Shown here: piece after piece, positions 9,726 through 21,477 of the stretch
Numbering within the stretch: position 1 is the stretch's first letter
How the letters are laid out: each line of letters opens with the position of its first letter
Assembly: GCF_008831285.2 (NCBI RefSeq)
Contig: NC_045145.1
Coordinates: forward strand, 22,566,802 to 22,630,801
Length of the DNA stretch: 64,000 nucleotides
From: Nymphaea colorata
Lineage: Eukaryota > Streptophyta > Magnoliopsida > Nymphaeales > Nymphaeaceae
Direction: 5' to 3'
Notes under the pieces: generated by a model
What the model saw: the letters and a program-made list of their open reading frames with translations, nothing else
Told to the model about the DNA's origin: nothing
The model's database searches: none
Made by a program: the position numbers and the translations under genes

Positions 9726-10535
9726 TGATGGGCAGAGCTGAACAGCACCCTTGTACCAACAAGTTGCATATACTCCCTCCCAAAATCACTCACAAACACG
9801 TTGTCCCTGTCACATACCATGGTGCGAGGCATCCTATGGTGTCGTCCAACCCACTCCTGATATGTCTCTGTCACTAACCGGACTGAATACATGCGAGGCA
9901 AGGTTGCAAAGTGCCCATGTTTTGTCAATCTATCGATCACAACCAAAATAGCCTCCTTTCCCTCTGAGGAGCATTGCATCAATGAAATCCATGGAAACAT
10001 CCTCCCATGGTCTGTCTGGAATGGGTAAAGGGCAAAGGTGGCCCGGGGTCTTGGCGGCCTCATATTTTTCCCATTAGCATACTGGACAATTCCTAACATA
10101 CTTGGTCACATCTGCCTTGAGGCCCTCCCACCAAAAGTCGGTTGTTATCCTTTGTCGAGTTCTATCACGCCCCTCATTTCCAGCCGCTGGGAGATCATGG
10201 TGATGTCTAATGACTTCCTCACACAATGGGCTCCCATGAGGTATCACCACTTTACTATCCCTGTAAAGGAGATCATGGTGGTGTCTAATGACTTCCTCAC
10301 ACAATGGGCTCCCACGAGGTATCACCACCTTACTATCCCTATAAAGTAGTCCCCCTCTTACAGCATACTGGGGTATGCTTCCCGGGTTTGTTTGAATGGA
10401 CAAGAAGAGCTGCTGGAGCCGATCATCTCCAACTTGTGTCGGACGAATGTGTTCCCACAAATCTGTAATAGGGCCAGAAAGGGTGAGGAGAGCTTCGGGA
10501 ATCCGAAAGAGTGCATCTGCCATTGAGTTTTTCAC
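9701..10535 (-). pseudogene. Gypsy integrase region, catalytic Glu replaced by a stop
   Basis: The H2C2 zinc-binding part ends in KYVRNCPVC (near 10074). The core has LVVIDRLTKHGHF, VCDRDNVFVSDF (second catalytic Asp) and HHPQTDGQT. The first catalytic Asp (DVSMDFI) is readable only in another frame near 9990, so a frameshift lies inside the core. The codon after TDGQT, normally the catalytic Glu, is TAA (9703-9701). An in-frame 78 bp tandem duplication lies in the zinc-binding part at 10191-10346. The enzyme would insert the cDNA into the genome; this copy is inactive. Confidence 0.92.
10191..10346 (-). repeat. 78 bp tandem duplication (26 codons, in frame)
   Basis: Units 10191-10268 and 10269-10346 differ at a few positions. 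The duplicated product segment is LLYRDSKVVIP-x-GSPLCEE and following residues, inside the region before the integrase H2C2 finger. The length is a multiple of three, so the frame is kept. Confidence 0.93.
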
Positions 10536-10990
10536 TCATCACTTATATTCAATGGTAAAATCATAACAAAGCAAACAGGCGATTCACCATTGTTGTGTGG
10601 GGGTGGAGATACGCTGGGTTAGGAGTTATTTAAGACTTATGTGGTCATTGCGTACCACGAACTTCTGCCCAATTAAGTAAGGGTGGCATTTCTCTATCGT
10701 AATCACAATGGCTATCATTTCCCGCTCATAGGTGGAGAATCGTGCCCTATTTGTTGAGAGTCTTGCTAATATATGCTATAGGATGTTTCTCTTGGTTGAG
10801 AACAACCCTTACCCAGACCTCACAAGCGTCGGTCTCAACTATGAATGTCTTGGAGAAGTTTGGGAGTGATAAAACTGGTGCGGTAGTCATGACCGCTTTC
10901 AGCTTTTCAAAGGCCGCCCTTGCCTCATCGGACCAAACCCAACCCCCTTTTTGCAGCATCTGTGTGAGGGGGGCAGCGTTGACTCCATAA
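10500..10990 (-). pseudogene. Gypsy RNase H region
   Basis: The 70-codon open stretch (10959-10747) contains WSDEARAAFEKLKAVMTTAP followed by VETDACEVWVRVVLNQ and HPIAYISKTLNK, the start of the Ty3/gypsy RNase H domain with its first catalytic Asp (TDAC). The remainder down to about 10500 is interrupted by stops. Confidence 0.88.
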
Positions 10991-11002
10991 TGTCATATAA
11001 AT

Positions 11003-12002
11003 CTATGGTAGTACCCAATCAGGCCAAGGAATCCCCTCTTTTCCTCGTAGGGTAGACGGCAAGGGCCAATTCACCATTGCTTCAATCTTGGTGGGGTCGG
11101 CCTTAACTCCCTCCGATGAGACAATATGCCCTAAATAGGCCACCTCGGTCTGGCCAAAACTGCACTTAGTTTGCTTTGCATAGAGTTTGTGCTCCCTTAG
11201 CAAATCGAGAATGAGCCGGAGATGCTTCACATGTTCCTCCAAAGTGGCACTGTAAATCAGTATATCATCAAAAAATACCAGCACACACTTTCGAAGATGG
11301 ACGCAAAATACGTTGTTCATGCACCGTTGGAAGGTAGTTGGTGCATTGGTAAGCCCAAAGGGCATCATCAAGAACTCAAAGTGTCTGTCGTGGGTCCGGA
11401 AGGCTGCCTTGGAGATGTCCTCACTAGCCATGTGAATCTGAAAGTAGTCGGATGTCAAGTCTATTTTGGAGAAGTACTATGCGCCAAGCTCATCAAGCAA
11501 CTTGTCTATTACCGAAATAGGGTGTTTATCCTTGAGGGTTGCTTCATTTAATCTTCTATAGTCTATGCGAAATTGCCAGGTTCCGTCAAGAATTTTAACC
11601 AGCAAAACTGGCGATGAGGAAGAGCTACTCAAAGGTCGGATTAGACCACTCTTAAGCATATTGTTTACTTGGTGATCCAGCTCTTCTTTTGTGTGTGGGC
11701 ATACCTATAAGGTCGCACGCTCACAACTGTAGTTCCGGGTAGGAGTTGGATTCAGTGGTCATGTGATCTTGGTGGGGGAGCCCTTTTGGCTCTTGAAAAA
11801 CATCCGTATATTCTCCCAGGAGGAGAGAAACGGGTGGGGGAATCTCTTCCGTTTCAGATTGCTTCTCTTCCTTGTAAGCTAACAGCAAGTAGGCCGGCTC
11901 ATGTGCTTGGAGGGCTCGTAGTGCCTTCTTTGGCGGAACCGGATGGTATATGGCTTTAAGGAGGGTCAGCCCACCATCAACTTGGGGAAACCTCATAGTC
12001 AT
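11003..12002 (-). pseudogene. Gypsy reverse transcriptase region
   Basis: The entry segment YTDVFQEPKGLP is in the first open part (12002-11721). The second (11659-11477) has FRIDYRRLNEAT, and the third (11458-11003) has MPFGLTNAPTTFQ, the catalytic box VFFDDILIYS (FFDD at about 11275-11264 in place of the usual YxDD) and the AYLGHIVSSEGVK segment. These are the ordered fingers-palm motifs of Ty3/gypsy RT. Stops and frame changes separate the pieces. Confidence 0.93.
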
Positions 12003-12098
12003 CTCCTTGAAGTTAAATGTTATCTCTCCAAGTGTTTTGATCCATTAGATGCCAAGAACAACGTTTGTGCCATAGTTGGCCAGCACAAAAAGGTCTAC

Positions 12099-12524
12099 TC
12101 AAAAGGTGCTCTCTTGGATGTCTAGGTCTGCTCCTTCGCATACAGCTCGACAGGGAAGTCGGGTGCTATTCCCCATCATCACTTCGAATGTATGGCATGC
12201 TCTTGGCTCACGCTTCGCGGCAGTGGCAATGGGCTGGCTGATGAAGTTATGGGTGGCCCCGGTGTCTACCAAGACCATCACGCTAAACTCTCCAATGGTC
12301 CCTTCCACCCTCATGAAGTTTGGAGTGGGAGTACGTGACATGGAAAAATATGCTTGTGACACTTCTTGTTTTTTTGGGAGATCCTCTTCCCCCTCGGCTC
12401 TCTCACTGTGACAAGGGCTCTCCTCGAGTACCACCTGGTTTTCATTCCCCTCAACAACTTGATAGATCTTGAGAGCTTTACAATGGTGCCCCTTAAACCA
12501 TTTCTCTTCACAGTTGAAATACAT
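12099..12524 (-). pseudogene. Gypsy CCHC knuckle and aspartic protease
   Basis: The open stretch starts with an NCEEKWFKGHHCK zinc-knuckle remnant, in which the first Cys of the usual CxxC is changed (YFNC). The protease active-site motif VLVDTGATHNFIS lies about 90 residues later. The family enzyme cleaves the Gag-Pol polyprotein. The preceding gag and the following RT are in other frames or separated by stops. Confidence 0.9.
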
Positions 12525-12599
12525 TCCTTAACGTATTCTCTCTTCCCGCTCTTGTTGGGTAATATACTTGATTTGAGGGGCAACCGAGTTTCTAGGAAA

Positions 12600-14138
12600 C
12601 TAGTAGGTCTGGTTGCCTCAGATGATCGGTTTGCAGGGGCCCTTTGTGTAAGCGAGACTGACTGTCGCCCTCGGTTAGGTACCGCAGTGATAGGTTGAGG
12701 TCAGTGATACACAACTAAATTGCGGATCTTTTCTTCAATGAGATTGGCTTTCCGATGACAGTCCTGGAGTCAATGGGGTTTATCAATCATAAACTCAAGT
12801 TTAATATCCTCCCTCAACCCTCCAATAAAACTTGAAATGAGTGCCCCTTCAGGCCAATCATGGACCATACTATTAAGGTTCTCAAACTCTAATTGATAGT
12901 CCCTCACAGACCCCTTTTGCCTTAACATCTTCCGCTCTATCTTGTAATCATGGAAAGCAGATTCTCTGAATTGGTTCATCACCTCCTGAACTAATTCCTC
13001 CAAGGGGGTGTTGGCTGGTTCTGGTACCTCCATCTATACCATCTCATGGCTTCACCCCTGAAAATGAAGCACCGCGATGGACACCCACTGCTCATTGGGT
13101 ACCTATTGATAATCAAAATACTGGTTTGTCTTGTAAGCCCACTCTTGAGCATCCTGCCCTCCGAACTTGAGAAAGTCGAAACTTTATCCTTGGTACTACT
13201 CGAGTCCGCTTCTCTCTCAGATTGTCATGGAAAGGGTTAAGGTTAACCCTGCCGTAGAATGGTTGTCATCGTCGATCTCGAAGAGGTGGTTCATCTCCTG
13301 CGGAGTCGGGTCTGATGTATCCTTATGGAAGATGGTTTTGTGATTTGGTCGAGCTCCCCCTTCACGGCATGGTGGTAACTCTCCCTGGTTTTCTATGCCT
13401 GCCTCTATCTTTCGGCCCTTAACCTTCCATGTTCCTGTGGCCCTCTTATCTGTGGCTGTAAGTCGGTGATGGGCTCGTGTGTGTTCAAGGAAACCAAATC
13501 TCAATGGTGCAGGCCCTCTCCTATCTGATGCCCTGGTTGTCTGCCCCCCGGTCTGGTATCTCTCATGGTTTCTGGCACCCAGAGATCTAATCCCCTCGCC
13601 TTTCTCTCTCAGAGTTTCAGTACCCAACCAGCTTTTGGGTTTCATGAGGCGTAGGATGATGGCTACCCTTACTCTCTGCGGGCCACTCATGTGAATGGTC
13701 TGTTGGTCTTTCCATCCCTTGAGTTGAGTTGATTGTATCCCTAGCCCCCGGGTTGATAATCCTGCATGATGGCTCCCCTATCTCATAGTGGTATCTATCC
13801 TCTTTCCTTCAGTCAGTTCCAACGTTAGATTTCTCCACTTGGTTGGACAATTCTAGGCTCTCAATTTTCTCATTAACCTGCTCGATGGCAGTCCCAAACT
13901 CAGAACTGAATTATTTTAGCATGGCACCTAAGTCATCTTTTAACATGGCGCTTAAGCTATCAAAATGTTGGTTCATTTCAGAAGCGGTAACTACATTGGT
14001 ATCCAAGATAGCATATTGGGTCATAGTGGATTCCAGCCTACCCAAGCATTCTGCCACTACTTGAGCGGTGACAAACTCCTCTTGAGGATCTGTAACCTCG
14101 GCCACCATTGGGGCCTTGTCTTTTCCCCTATTCGCCAT
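12600..14138 (-). pseudogene. gag: Gypsy gag region
   Basis: The likely start is ATG at 14138, with a product beginning MANRGKDKAPMVAEVTDP. A capsid-like part follows at 13033-12770, with residues YKIERKMLRQKGSVRDYQLE and an FIGGLREDIK motif typical of the Retrotrans_gag family. Between them (13690-13217) lies a charged, low-complexity linker. The segments are in different frames, so indels have accumulated. Gag would form the cytoplasmic particle that carries the element RNA. Confidence 0.85.
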
Positions 14139-16799
14139 GGTGGTTTCACGTTAAATCGAGTCTAATCTGCTACTCACTAAACCTCGTAATCAATATGTTC
14201 CACCACTACTTCCAGTTGCTCACCACTGAAAGCTGTGACCAATCTGACCGGCTGTAACCTCATACTAAAAGGTGCTCCCTCTGCTAACGCCTATTGGGGG
14301 TTTGACGGCAAGTTTCTGCTGAATTCCAACCTCACCCAAGAACTTGTTCAGCCTATCTCACCAGATTGGCTAGTACAGGGGTTCGTAGCCTGAACAAAGG
14401 CCTTAGCTATTCCCGTGAGAAAGATTACAGTCAGCCCAGCCCAATCTCACCACAAATTCTCAAATTTGTATAAAAGTGAAATTGCTTTAAACTTTACAAT
14501 AGCGTTGAAAAACTCTCTTACCTCACTCTTATCAAGCATCCATGCCATCTCACTCCTATCAAACATTCATGCCTAAAACGCAGCAAACCATGCCCCAAGT
14601 GCCCCACGGTAAGTCTTTTCCACTGTGGGTTGTGTCCTCAGCAAGGTGCTAGAGGAGGAGCCCGAAAACAGGGGTGCCAGTGGCGAGTTTGATACAAAAA
14701 TAACACCCTTTCTCTTGCAACTATAGGGTGTTTCGAATTGAACCTGTGGACGGAAGATGAAACTCAACAGCACAAGCTACTCCTCCGTAATCAGCTACAC
14801 CGTTCTTTGATGATAGGCAACTCCAGCTGTCTATCAATCTCCAGCTTGCAGTCACACCACCTTGCGCAAGGGTAGATCATAGCAAAAAATGATCTAACAA
14901 CAGCAAGGTAAAATGAATGATAGACGGAAACACTTCACTCGAACTCCAAAGGACCCCAAGATGTTTTGGAGGAGGCAGTCACCGGTAATGCCGGCGGACG
15001 TCTTCTCCTCTCGCCGATGCTCAACAGGTCAGCAATCAGGTGGAGCTTTTCACAGCCGACTGCAACATTTGGTTCCTTCCATGAAAGAAGTGAGATCACT
15101 GCTACAGAATATGGTGAGTAGCAGAATTATATCAGGAGGAGAGGCGTCACCAGAGGACTTATTCTACCCCAATCCTGTGTATTGAAGTGAGGAAAATAGT
15201 CGCTGATAGCGTAGCAAATGCTTATGACCCTCTCGGTTTCGGCACGGTAGTTGCAACCTCCTTAGACGCCCAGAGTTGACCATTACAGAGTTTCTCCAAC
15301 AAAACAAAGGAAAACAGTCACTGAAAGAAATGGAATTATTGACAGAAATTCTCTATTTCAAGGTGCGTCATCGGATATTGTATTCAACCCCTTTTTAGTG
15401 TTGGTTAGGAAAGATCTGACACCATTAAGCATATGCATATGTGCGATGAGTTCCCCGCTGCTTCTCAAATTCCACAACCTTAGCCAAACAATCGTTCCTC
15501 ACAACCCTATACATTCACGAATTCTACAACAAGGAAATAAGGAACCAAAGCAGGGGTGTAGAGTAGTGTCACTAGATTGTCGAGTGGACCCTAGTAGATA
15601 TTGTAGCATGGTGAGGCAATAGCTGAAAGTGCCAGCAAATGCGTATTCCTATTGAAGCTCTGTTAGCAACTCCAGGGACCTTTGTCTCTTGAAAATTTTG
15701 TAACTCCCTTCAAAGTGTTCCTAAAATCCTGAAATTAGGACCAAAATAGTAGAAGTCTAGCAAAATTCAGCGCCACCAAGATCATTGTCGGTTTCATTTC
15801 CTAGCGTAAATGCGCCTAGGTTGAAGTCTTGCCTTAGCCTGGGTGCTCTGTCGAGGCTCTGCTCAAACTCAGTTGCAGGAAACTCTTCAGAACAGTTGGT
15901 ACTCAAAAAATTGAAGCGCCCTGGTGTTAACTCCAAGAATTCTGCAATTTGGTGAGGAGGTAGCCAAAATAAGACGATTATAATGGATCTTTGCTTGACC
16001 AAAATGGTGGTCGGAGTAATCAATGTCGGCGTTTTGAAGTTGAGGTAGATTCTGGTCTTTCCGTTCGATTTACAAGGCTAAGATCGGGAAGAGTCGGGTA
16101 CGAACACGTGCTTCCGAAGTTTAGGACACACTGACATGCCCTCGCAAGCATTGAGAAGTAGTCGATACGGGTGGAGCGGGACACGTCTGCGGTCATTGAC
16201 TCGATGAGATGGGACATGCTTCGGGATTCGCCGAGTAAGCCGGACACTGTTGTGTTAGACACGGTGAGATGCACGTGTTTGGGTGTGTCCTGCTTTGGTG
16301 CTGACACGAAACTACGGATTCACTGGAGATCCAAGAACTTTGCAGAATATTTTGCCAGAATTCTTCGACATCGCTAGAAATTTCATTTTGCAATCGAAAA
16401 ATTGATAGAAAACTCTGGCGATGTTCTACGAGTAGTTTCTCGCATGTTCTTGGATGAAATTTGACAATCTATAGTTTGTTGGATGCGGAAATTCGTCATA
16501 AATCTTCTCATATGTTCATCTACATGCTTTGGATCTGCGCTCAGCCAGAATCGATGCTGGAAACTCTCGAACTCCACCAAAAAAAGGGAAAAATAGGTTA
16601 GAAATCAATGGCAGTGAATAAATCTGATTAACTCAGAGAAATTTTTCATGGACCGACTAACCATATGTAGATCAATCTTTCAGGATTGATCAGTCGTTCA
16701 TTCGCTTTGCAACTTCTCCAGTGAAGGCTCAGATTCAGCCAGATTTGCCCACCATCTAAACTTCATAAAATTGACGACCTGTAGAATACTCATCTAATG
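14139..16799. other. Region right of the gypsy gag start; no gene recognised
   Basis: It should contain the 5' untranslated part and 5' LTR of the gypsy copy, but neither a tRNA-type primer-binding site nor a TG...CA repeat pair was found by eye. GC content is higher than in the intergenic stretches to the right. Reading frames are short and have no recognisable residues. Confidence 0.4.
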
Positions 16800-16826
16800 T
16801 GATATTTAAGAGTATGATGCTACTTG

Positions 16827-16830
<4 letters not shown>

Positions 16831-16915
<85 letters not shown>
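16831..16915. repeat. Long (TA)n microsatellite
   Basis: About 42 uninterrupted TA dinucleotides. The overlapping open frames, rich in Tyr-Ile, are artefacts of the repeat. Confidence 0.97.
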
Positions 16916-16918
<3 letters not shown>

Positions 16919-18194
16919 AAGGAAAAGAGCCAGCGGGTTGAAGGTGATCAAGAACCGTCGGAATCTGTCGAAAGCTCACCAGAAATCGTATGTAACAGTG
17001 TTATTGGTTCCGAAAGGCTTACCGTAGGCAGACGATGGTGTGGATGCATCGGATAATGGTCAAATGAAGCGAAAATGCGTCAAGTAAGTGTGAGGATGAT
17101 TGGAGTCCTTGGACGAAGCTTGAAGGATCTTCTGTCGTCGGAAAATGCAGAGGTTCTGCTCACTAGGATTTGGCTTCAGACAAACAGAGTGATGGTTGTT
17201 TCCGTCGATCGTGCGATCAGTAAACACATAAAGGAAGGGAGAAACTAGAAATGGCGATTCGATCACGTCTGTCGGCACTTGGAGATTGAAAAGCCTGTCT
17301 CTCTGTGCAGAGACGAGCTGAAAACCAGCAGGACGGAGGGAGGCTCCCGGCTCAGCCGAGCGTCTCCCGCATGTGAGCTCACGACCGATCCAGTTCACCA
17401 ACTGAATCGGGACGTCAAACCGGTTCCAGAACACAAACCACCCGGGTCAGAAAACATACTCAGGTTCTTATTCCTGCAAGAGAAAAATGGGTCCGGGCCC
17501 TATTTGAAACCCCCTGAAAAACCCGCGTCCAGATCCATGTAGCTATGCGTGGATCTGGATCTACAAAACCCATGGTCCAACCCGCGATTACAACTCCTGG
17601 ATCTGTGTCTAGTCTCCCGCTTGATGGATGTTCTCCCACCGCATCTCGACCACCTCGGCGAATCCCGCTTCACATCTCAGCGAGTCCCGCCGAGTCTTCA
17701 AACCAAAGCTGGTCAGGCTCACCTCAGCCCCCTTACCTATGTCCGTGTGGCTGGGTCGAGTGGTTGTGACCAGCAAGGCTAAGGTCTAAGGTGCACTATG
17801 GTTGACCTGCCCAGGTGGTAGGTCAACTATGGTTCCATCCGCTGGATGCCTATAGCCTTCCTTCCTAGAATTGGCCCTATCGCAGTCTTTCCTGGATACA
17901 ACAGAAGGGGCTGCATTAGCCTAACAACGCAACCGACAAGGCTGAGTGCCCTAGTTGAGTAGATCCTTAGCCTCCCTTGCGGAAGGCTGGCCTGCCCTGT
18001 ACTCTCCGTCGGTGAGTATAACCTCACTTGTTGCTCGGCTACGTACCTGCTCTTAGCCTCCCTATGCGCTGGGAGTGCCTCAGTGATGCCCCTCGCTTCC
18101 TCTAGGATGAAAGCGGCTGGTTCCTTGGTGAGTCTATCATGCCCCGCAACCTTGGCTCTCGCGGCCACACCTGGGAGGGCTGTAACACTTGCAG
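16916..18194. other. GC-richer sequence 5' of the cyclin pseudogene; no gene recognised
   Basis: Open frames exist on both strands (the longest, minus strand 18300-17827, overlaps the cyclin exon), but none has a recognisable domain. The place where cyclin exons 1 and 2 would be expected holds no sequence for the missing N-terminal cyclin box. A near-palindrome around 17803-17827 (TTGACCT ... AGGTCAA) is present. Confidence 0.4.
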
Positions 18195-19349
18195 ACAAAT
18201 GGTTGGATGTATGAGCTATTATCCGTAGCTTGCCTGTCACTGGTTGCCAAAATGGAGGAGTTTGGAGCCCCTTGGCTGCCGGTGATACAAAGGGTATCAC
18301 TTTTGAAAACTTCCCTGTCTTTTCTTTTCTTCTTTGAGCTGTTCTTAACCAGTTTTTTGACAGGCTGGTCTAGGAAGACACTTCTTTGAGCCCGACAGTC
18401 TTTTCAGAATGAAGATCGTCATCTTGGGCAAACTGAATTGGAAATTACGCTCGTGACTCCCTTCTCTTTCATTGAGCTGTTTGCTCGCAAGGTTAACCCA
18501 AGCCAGGAACTTAACGGACCCATCGTGTCTCGGGGAATCCAGCATATCCTTAGTATCATTCGAGGTAATTCAAACATCTTGTACTTCGAATGGTGTCCCA
18601 CACACAGTGGCGAAGCCACATTTTCTGGCTCCGTTAGTGCCCACACGTAACCCGCTTCGACTCCAGTGCGTCTTTATGCATGGCTTGACTATATCTCGTA
18701 CTTCATCCATGTACTGTCATAATTGGAGCCATCGGCAAGAAGGCTACTGCAGTTTCTGGTTGATAAGAGTAATATTAAGCCCGTAACCAAGTCATTTTTT
18801 TGTTATGATATCCACATTCTAGTGCATAAGCTACTGATTTTCAATTATTGTGCTACCGCCAGTGGTTGATTTTGAGAATTTCCGGCCAACATCCGTCGCC
18901 GCTGCTGCTGTGCTCCTTGCGGCTCGCGAGATCCAACATCTCGGTCAGATTGATACGGGAACTACTGCATCTTGGTACCCTGGGTTGGACAGGGTAAGCA
19001 TAACAACGTCCATCTTACGTAGTTGGTAGGTAGCGACATTTAAATGAGGAACTACGGAGCTAACGGGTTTCCAACTGAATAAAATGAGGCCTGCAGAGAA
19101 AAAGAAGAAGAAAAAAGTCGTATGAAAAGAATCGTACTGTTCTGACCACAATTCTTCCCACAGGAAAACATCGTCACCTGCTGCCGATTCATGAAGAACA
19201 ATTTGGACCACTTGGAAGGACCAAAAACTCCACCGATAGAGACAGTTCCACGAAGTCCCACTGCTGTTCTTCAGCGCCAGGATGGATCCTCCTCCATTTC
19301 TTCGTCACCCTCAGATTCTCAATCCAGCAAAAGGAGGAGATTGCAGTAA
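18195..19349 (+). pseudogene. CYCD1: 5'-truncated, frameshifted D1-type cyclin gene
   Basis: Four exon-like segments with GT-AG borders: 18195-18293 (TNGWMYELLSVACLSLVAKM), 18364-18564 (FFEPDSLFRMKIVILGKLNW, then TPFSFIELFARKVNP), 18863-18993 (VDFENFRPTSVAAAAVLLAA) and 19164-19349, ending KRRRLQ and TAA. These are the second half of the cyclin N box and the cyclin C box of plant D-type cyclins. The first border falls where CYCD1 exon 3 starts (before xSGWPxQLL), and the Ser-rich SSKRRRLQ tail resembles CYCD1. The second segment lacks one base near 18451-18453, which puts TGA at 18454-18456 in frame. The next exon is in frame only if that base is restored. Exons 1 and 2, with the LxCxE motif, are missing. 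Retained introns argue for a segmental duplicate, not a retrocopy. D cyclins activate CDKA at G1/S; this copy should not. Confidence 0.85.
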
Positions 19350-21400
19350 GAACAGAATACAATTGATTCTAACAAACACCAACAGAAAAAAGACAGAGAG
19401 TTGTAAATAAGATGGTTGGATAAAGATGAGATGACAGTATAGATGCTGAATAGTGCTGGATCTTAACTTTTTTCCTCTTTAGGGCTCTCTGAGTTGAAGA
19501 CAAAAATAATATAAGCTTCAGATATTTGTCCGAGTGATATGTCTTTTCTTTTACTTGTAGACTTATAGATTGTTGTTTCGTCGTCTTGTTTTCGAATTGT
19601 TGAAGAAAGGGTCCTGGTGAAGTCAATTCTGGGGTTAATTGTCCAGGGAAGAAAGTTATAAAGCGTGGGGGAGGTTGTATTGGGTCATAGTGGGCAGCAG
19701 ATTCGCTAGCATCATCGCGTTTGTGGTTGTGATTGATTTCTTATACATTTTACTTGCAATTTTTGTGACAATTTCAGAATACCAATCAATGAAAATTTTA
19801 CCGTTTCTCCAGTTGGTGTTCAGTATATCATTCTTTTATTTTTTCTTTTTTTGCTTTACAGAATGTGTATACTTCGTAATAGTTCTTGCAGGTGTTCAAA
19901 GGGGTCAGATCTATCACAGGCATGCTTGCGTCATGGTAAAACTTCAAGGTGAAGGATGAACAGAGAGAGAAAGAGAGTGAAGGTGAGAGAGAGGTGTCAG
20001 GAACTGTGAGCCCGTGACTCCAATAATTTTATGGTTGCCTGGTTTGGAATTGCTAAAATTATGGAGGTACCGATGTCTAGCCAAATTGGCTCATCAAGTT
20101 GTGGTGCAACCCATAAATTTATAGAAAGGAGTAAGAGCTTTGCTCTTTCAAGACTACAATAAGTTATATATTCTCCTGGCAGTCACAAGCCAAGGAAAAG
20201 TCATGGTCATCTTGCCAAGTTGTGGTGCAGAGTAAAATATTAAAAAGATTCATCTATTCAAACGCTATATCAGGATGAACTATTTGTGAAACTAAGATTT
20301 TAATCCCATTAATTTCAAACGCTATATCAGGATGAACTATTTGTGAAACTAGGATTTTAATCCCATTAATTTCTGTCAAACATTGGGGCACACACAATGA
20401 GGTACAAGACACAACCAACAAAAAGACAAGAAAGGTTTTTCTTTTCCCAAATGGCTTGTCCTAAAGAATAAAAAACCAGTTCTAATTCAGTGCGTTAGTG
20501 CCTCATGAAAAACTCGTTATTGAAACCAAACTCATAGTTTAATTTGTTCATCCCAAGAAAAGCGACTTAGTTATCAAAAATTTCATTTTAAAAGTTGAAA
20601 TGAGTCTTTTTTACATGCAAACAATTGGGAGTCTTTTCAGATTTTTTTTTTATTAAGCTGATCACTTTGTTTCACGTTTCTTACCATGTAGAGAAGATTA
20701 TCTAGCTTGGCCTCTTACACGCAGATGGTCTAATCACCTCATTCATTTGAAGGGAACATCAAGTATTTACTTAAATATTTAAAGCTTCACTGTCTTTACG
20801 AATATCACCGTTTGAGCAGCTATTAGAGGGTAAGGTGTCAAGTATACTGATCTATTCCATTAGGGGTAGGTAAAGGTTGGCAGCAGGAGTCGCTCGGCTT
20901 CCGTTCTAGTCTTGCTCTTATATTTCATTTTAAATAATTTAAAGATTAAAACCTTTCCAACAGATGGCACATTACAGAAGTCACATTTAAAACCAATAAC
21001 CAGTGAAAAGAATTACAGCAGCTCAAAGACTCTTTCTAGGTCTGGTATTAGGCTCGTCAGTTGAAAGCATGGAATTGTATTTCATTTTTCTTCCTATATC
21101 TCACTCTTAGGTCGACTGTGCATCAGTCTTTCCCAAGTCAAAAACAAAAGTAGCACCTTAACAACAAGAAATAGAAAAAGTCCAGGCACACAATGCCCAT
21201 CTGCCTCAGTACTAAAATGAACTATAAACAGCACGCTCCAGTCTGCTAGTTCTCAAAGCCATTAGGCAAACCCAGGGTCTATGATAAAAAGGGAGAATTC
21301 ACAATGCTAGACCCCAATTCACAAAAGAAAGACTACCAACAAGACGAATCCTGCAACTACCCCAATTCCTCCTAAAATGATAAATTAAGAAATCATCATG
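19350..21400. other. Intergenic; no gene recognised
   Basis: Presumed 3' flank of the cyclin pseudogene followed by AT-rich sequence. The 106-codon open frame at 19639-19959 is hydrophobic, low-complexity and lies in the pseudogene flank. The only structure found is the 57 bp duplication at 20257-20370. Confidence 0.5.
20257..20370. repeat. 57 bp tandem duplication
   Basis: Two units, 20257-20313 and 20314-20370, begin TTCAAACGCTATATCAGGAT and differ at one base (ACTAAG versus ACTAGG). Confidence 0.95.
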
Positions 21401-21405
21401 CAAAA

Positions 21406-21408
<3 letters not shown>

Positions 21409-21473
<65 letters not shown>
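21409..21473. repeat. (TA)n microsatellite
   Basis: About 32 TA units, uninterrupted. Confidence 0.97.

Positions 21474-21477
<4 letters not shown>

Larger units (their letters stand above)
9040..14138 (-). mobile_element. Decayed Ty3/gypsy LTR retrotransposon (gag-pol)
   Basis: Gag, CCHC-type knuckle, aspartic protease, reverse transcriptase, RNase H and integrase segments follow one another from 14138 leftward on the minus strand. This PR-RT-RH-INT order is that of Ty3/gypsy. The frame changes repeatedly between segments and several stops interrupt it, so the copy cannot encode a working polyprotein. The 3' end is cut off after the integrase C-terminal region, where LTR-like sequence of another element begins. 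Neither a primer-binding site nor a matching pair of LTRs was recognised. The DRLTKHGHF and YGRPPPTL residues suggest the chromovirus side of the family, which is an inference. Confidence 0.93.

Noticed and set aside
17827-18300. 157-codon minus-strand open frame
   Set aside because: It overlaps the cyclin exon at 18195-18293, which has recognisable residues on the plus strand; the minus-strand product has no domain I recognise.
19639-19959. 106-codon hydrophobic open frame after the cyclin pseudogene
   Set aside because: T-rich flank gives runs of Phe, Ile and Val; no family resemblance.
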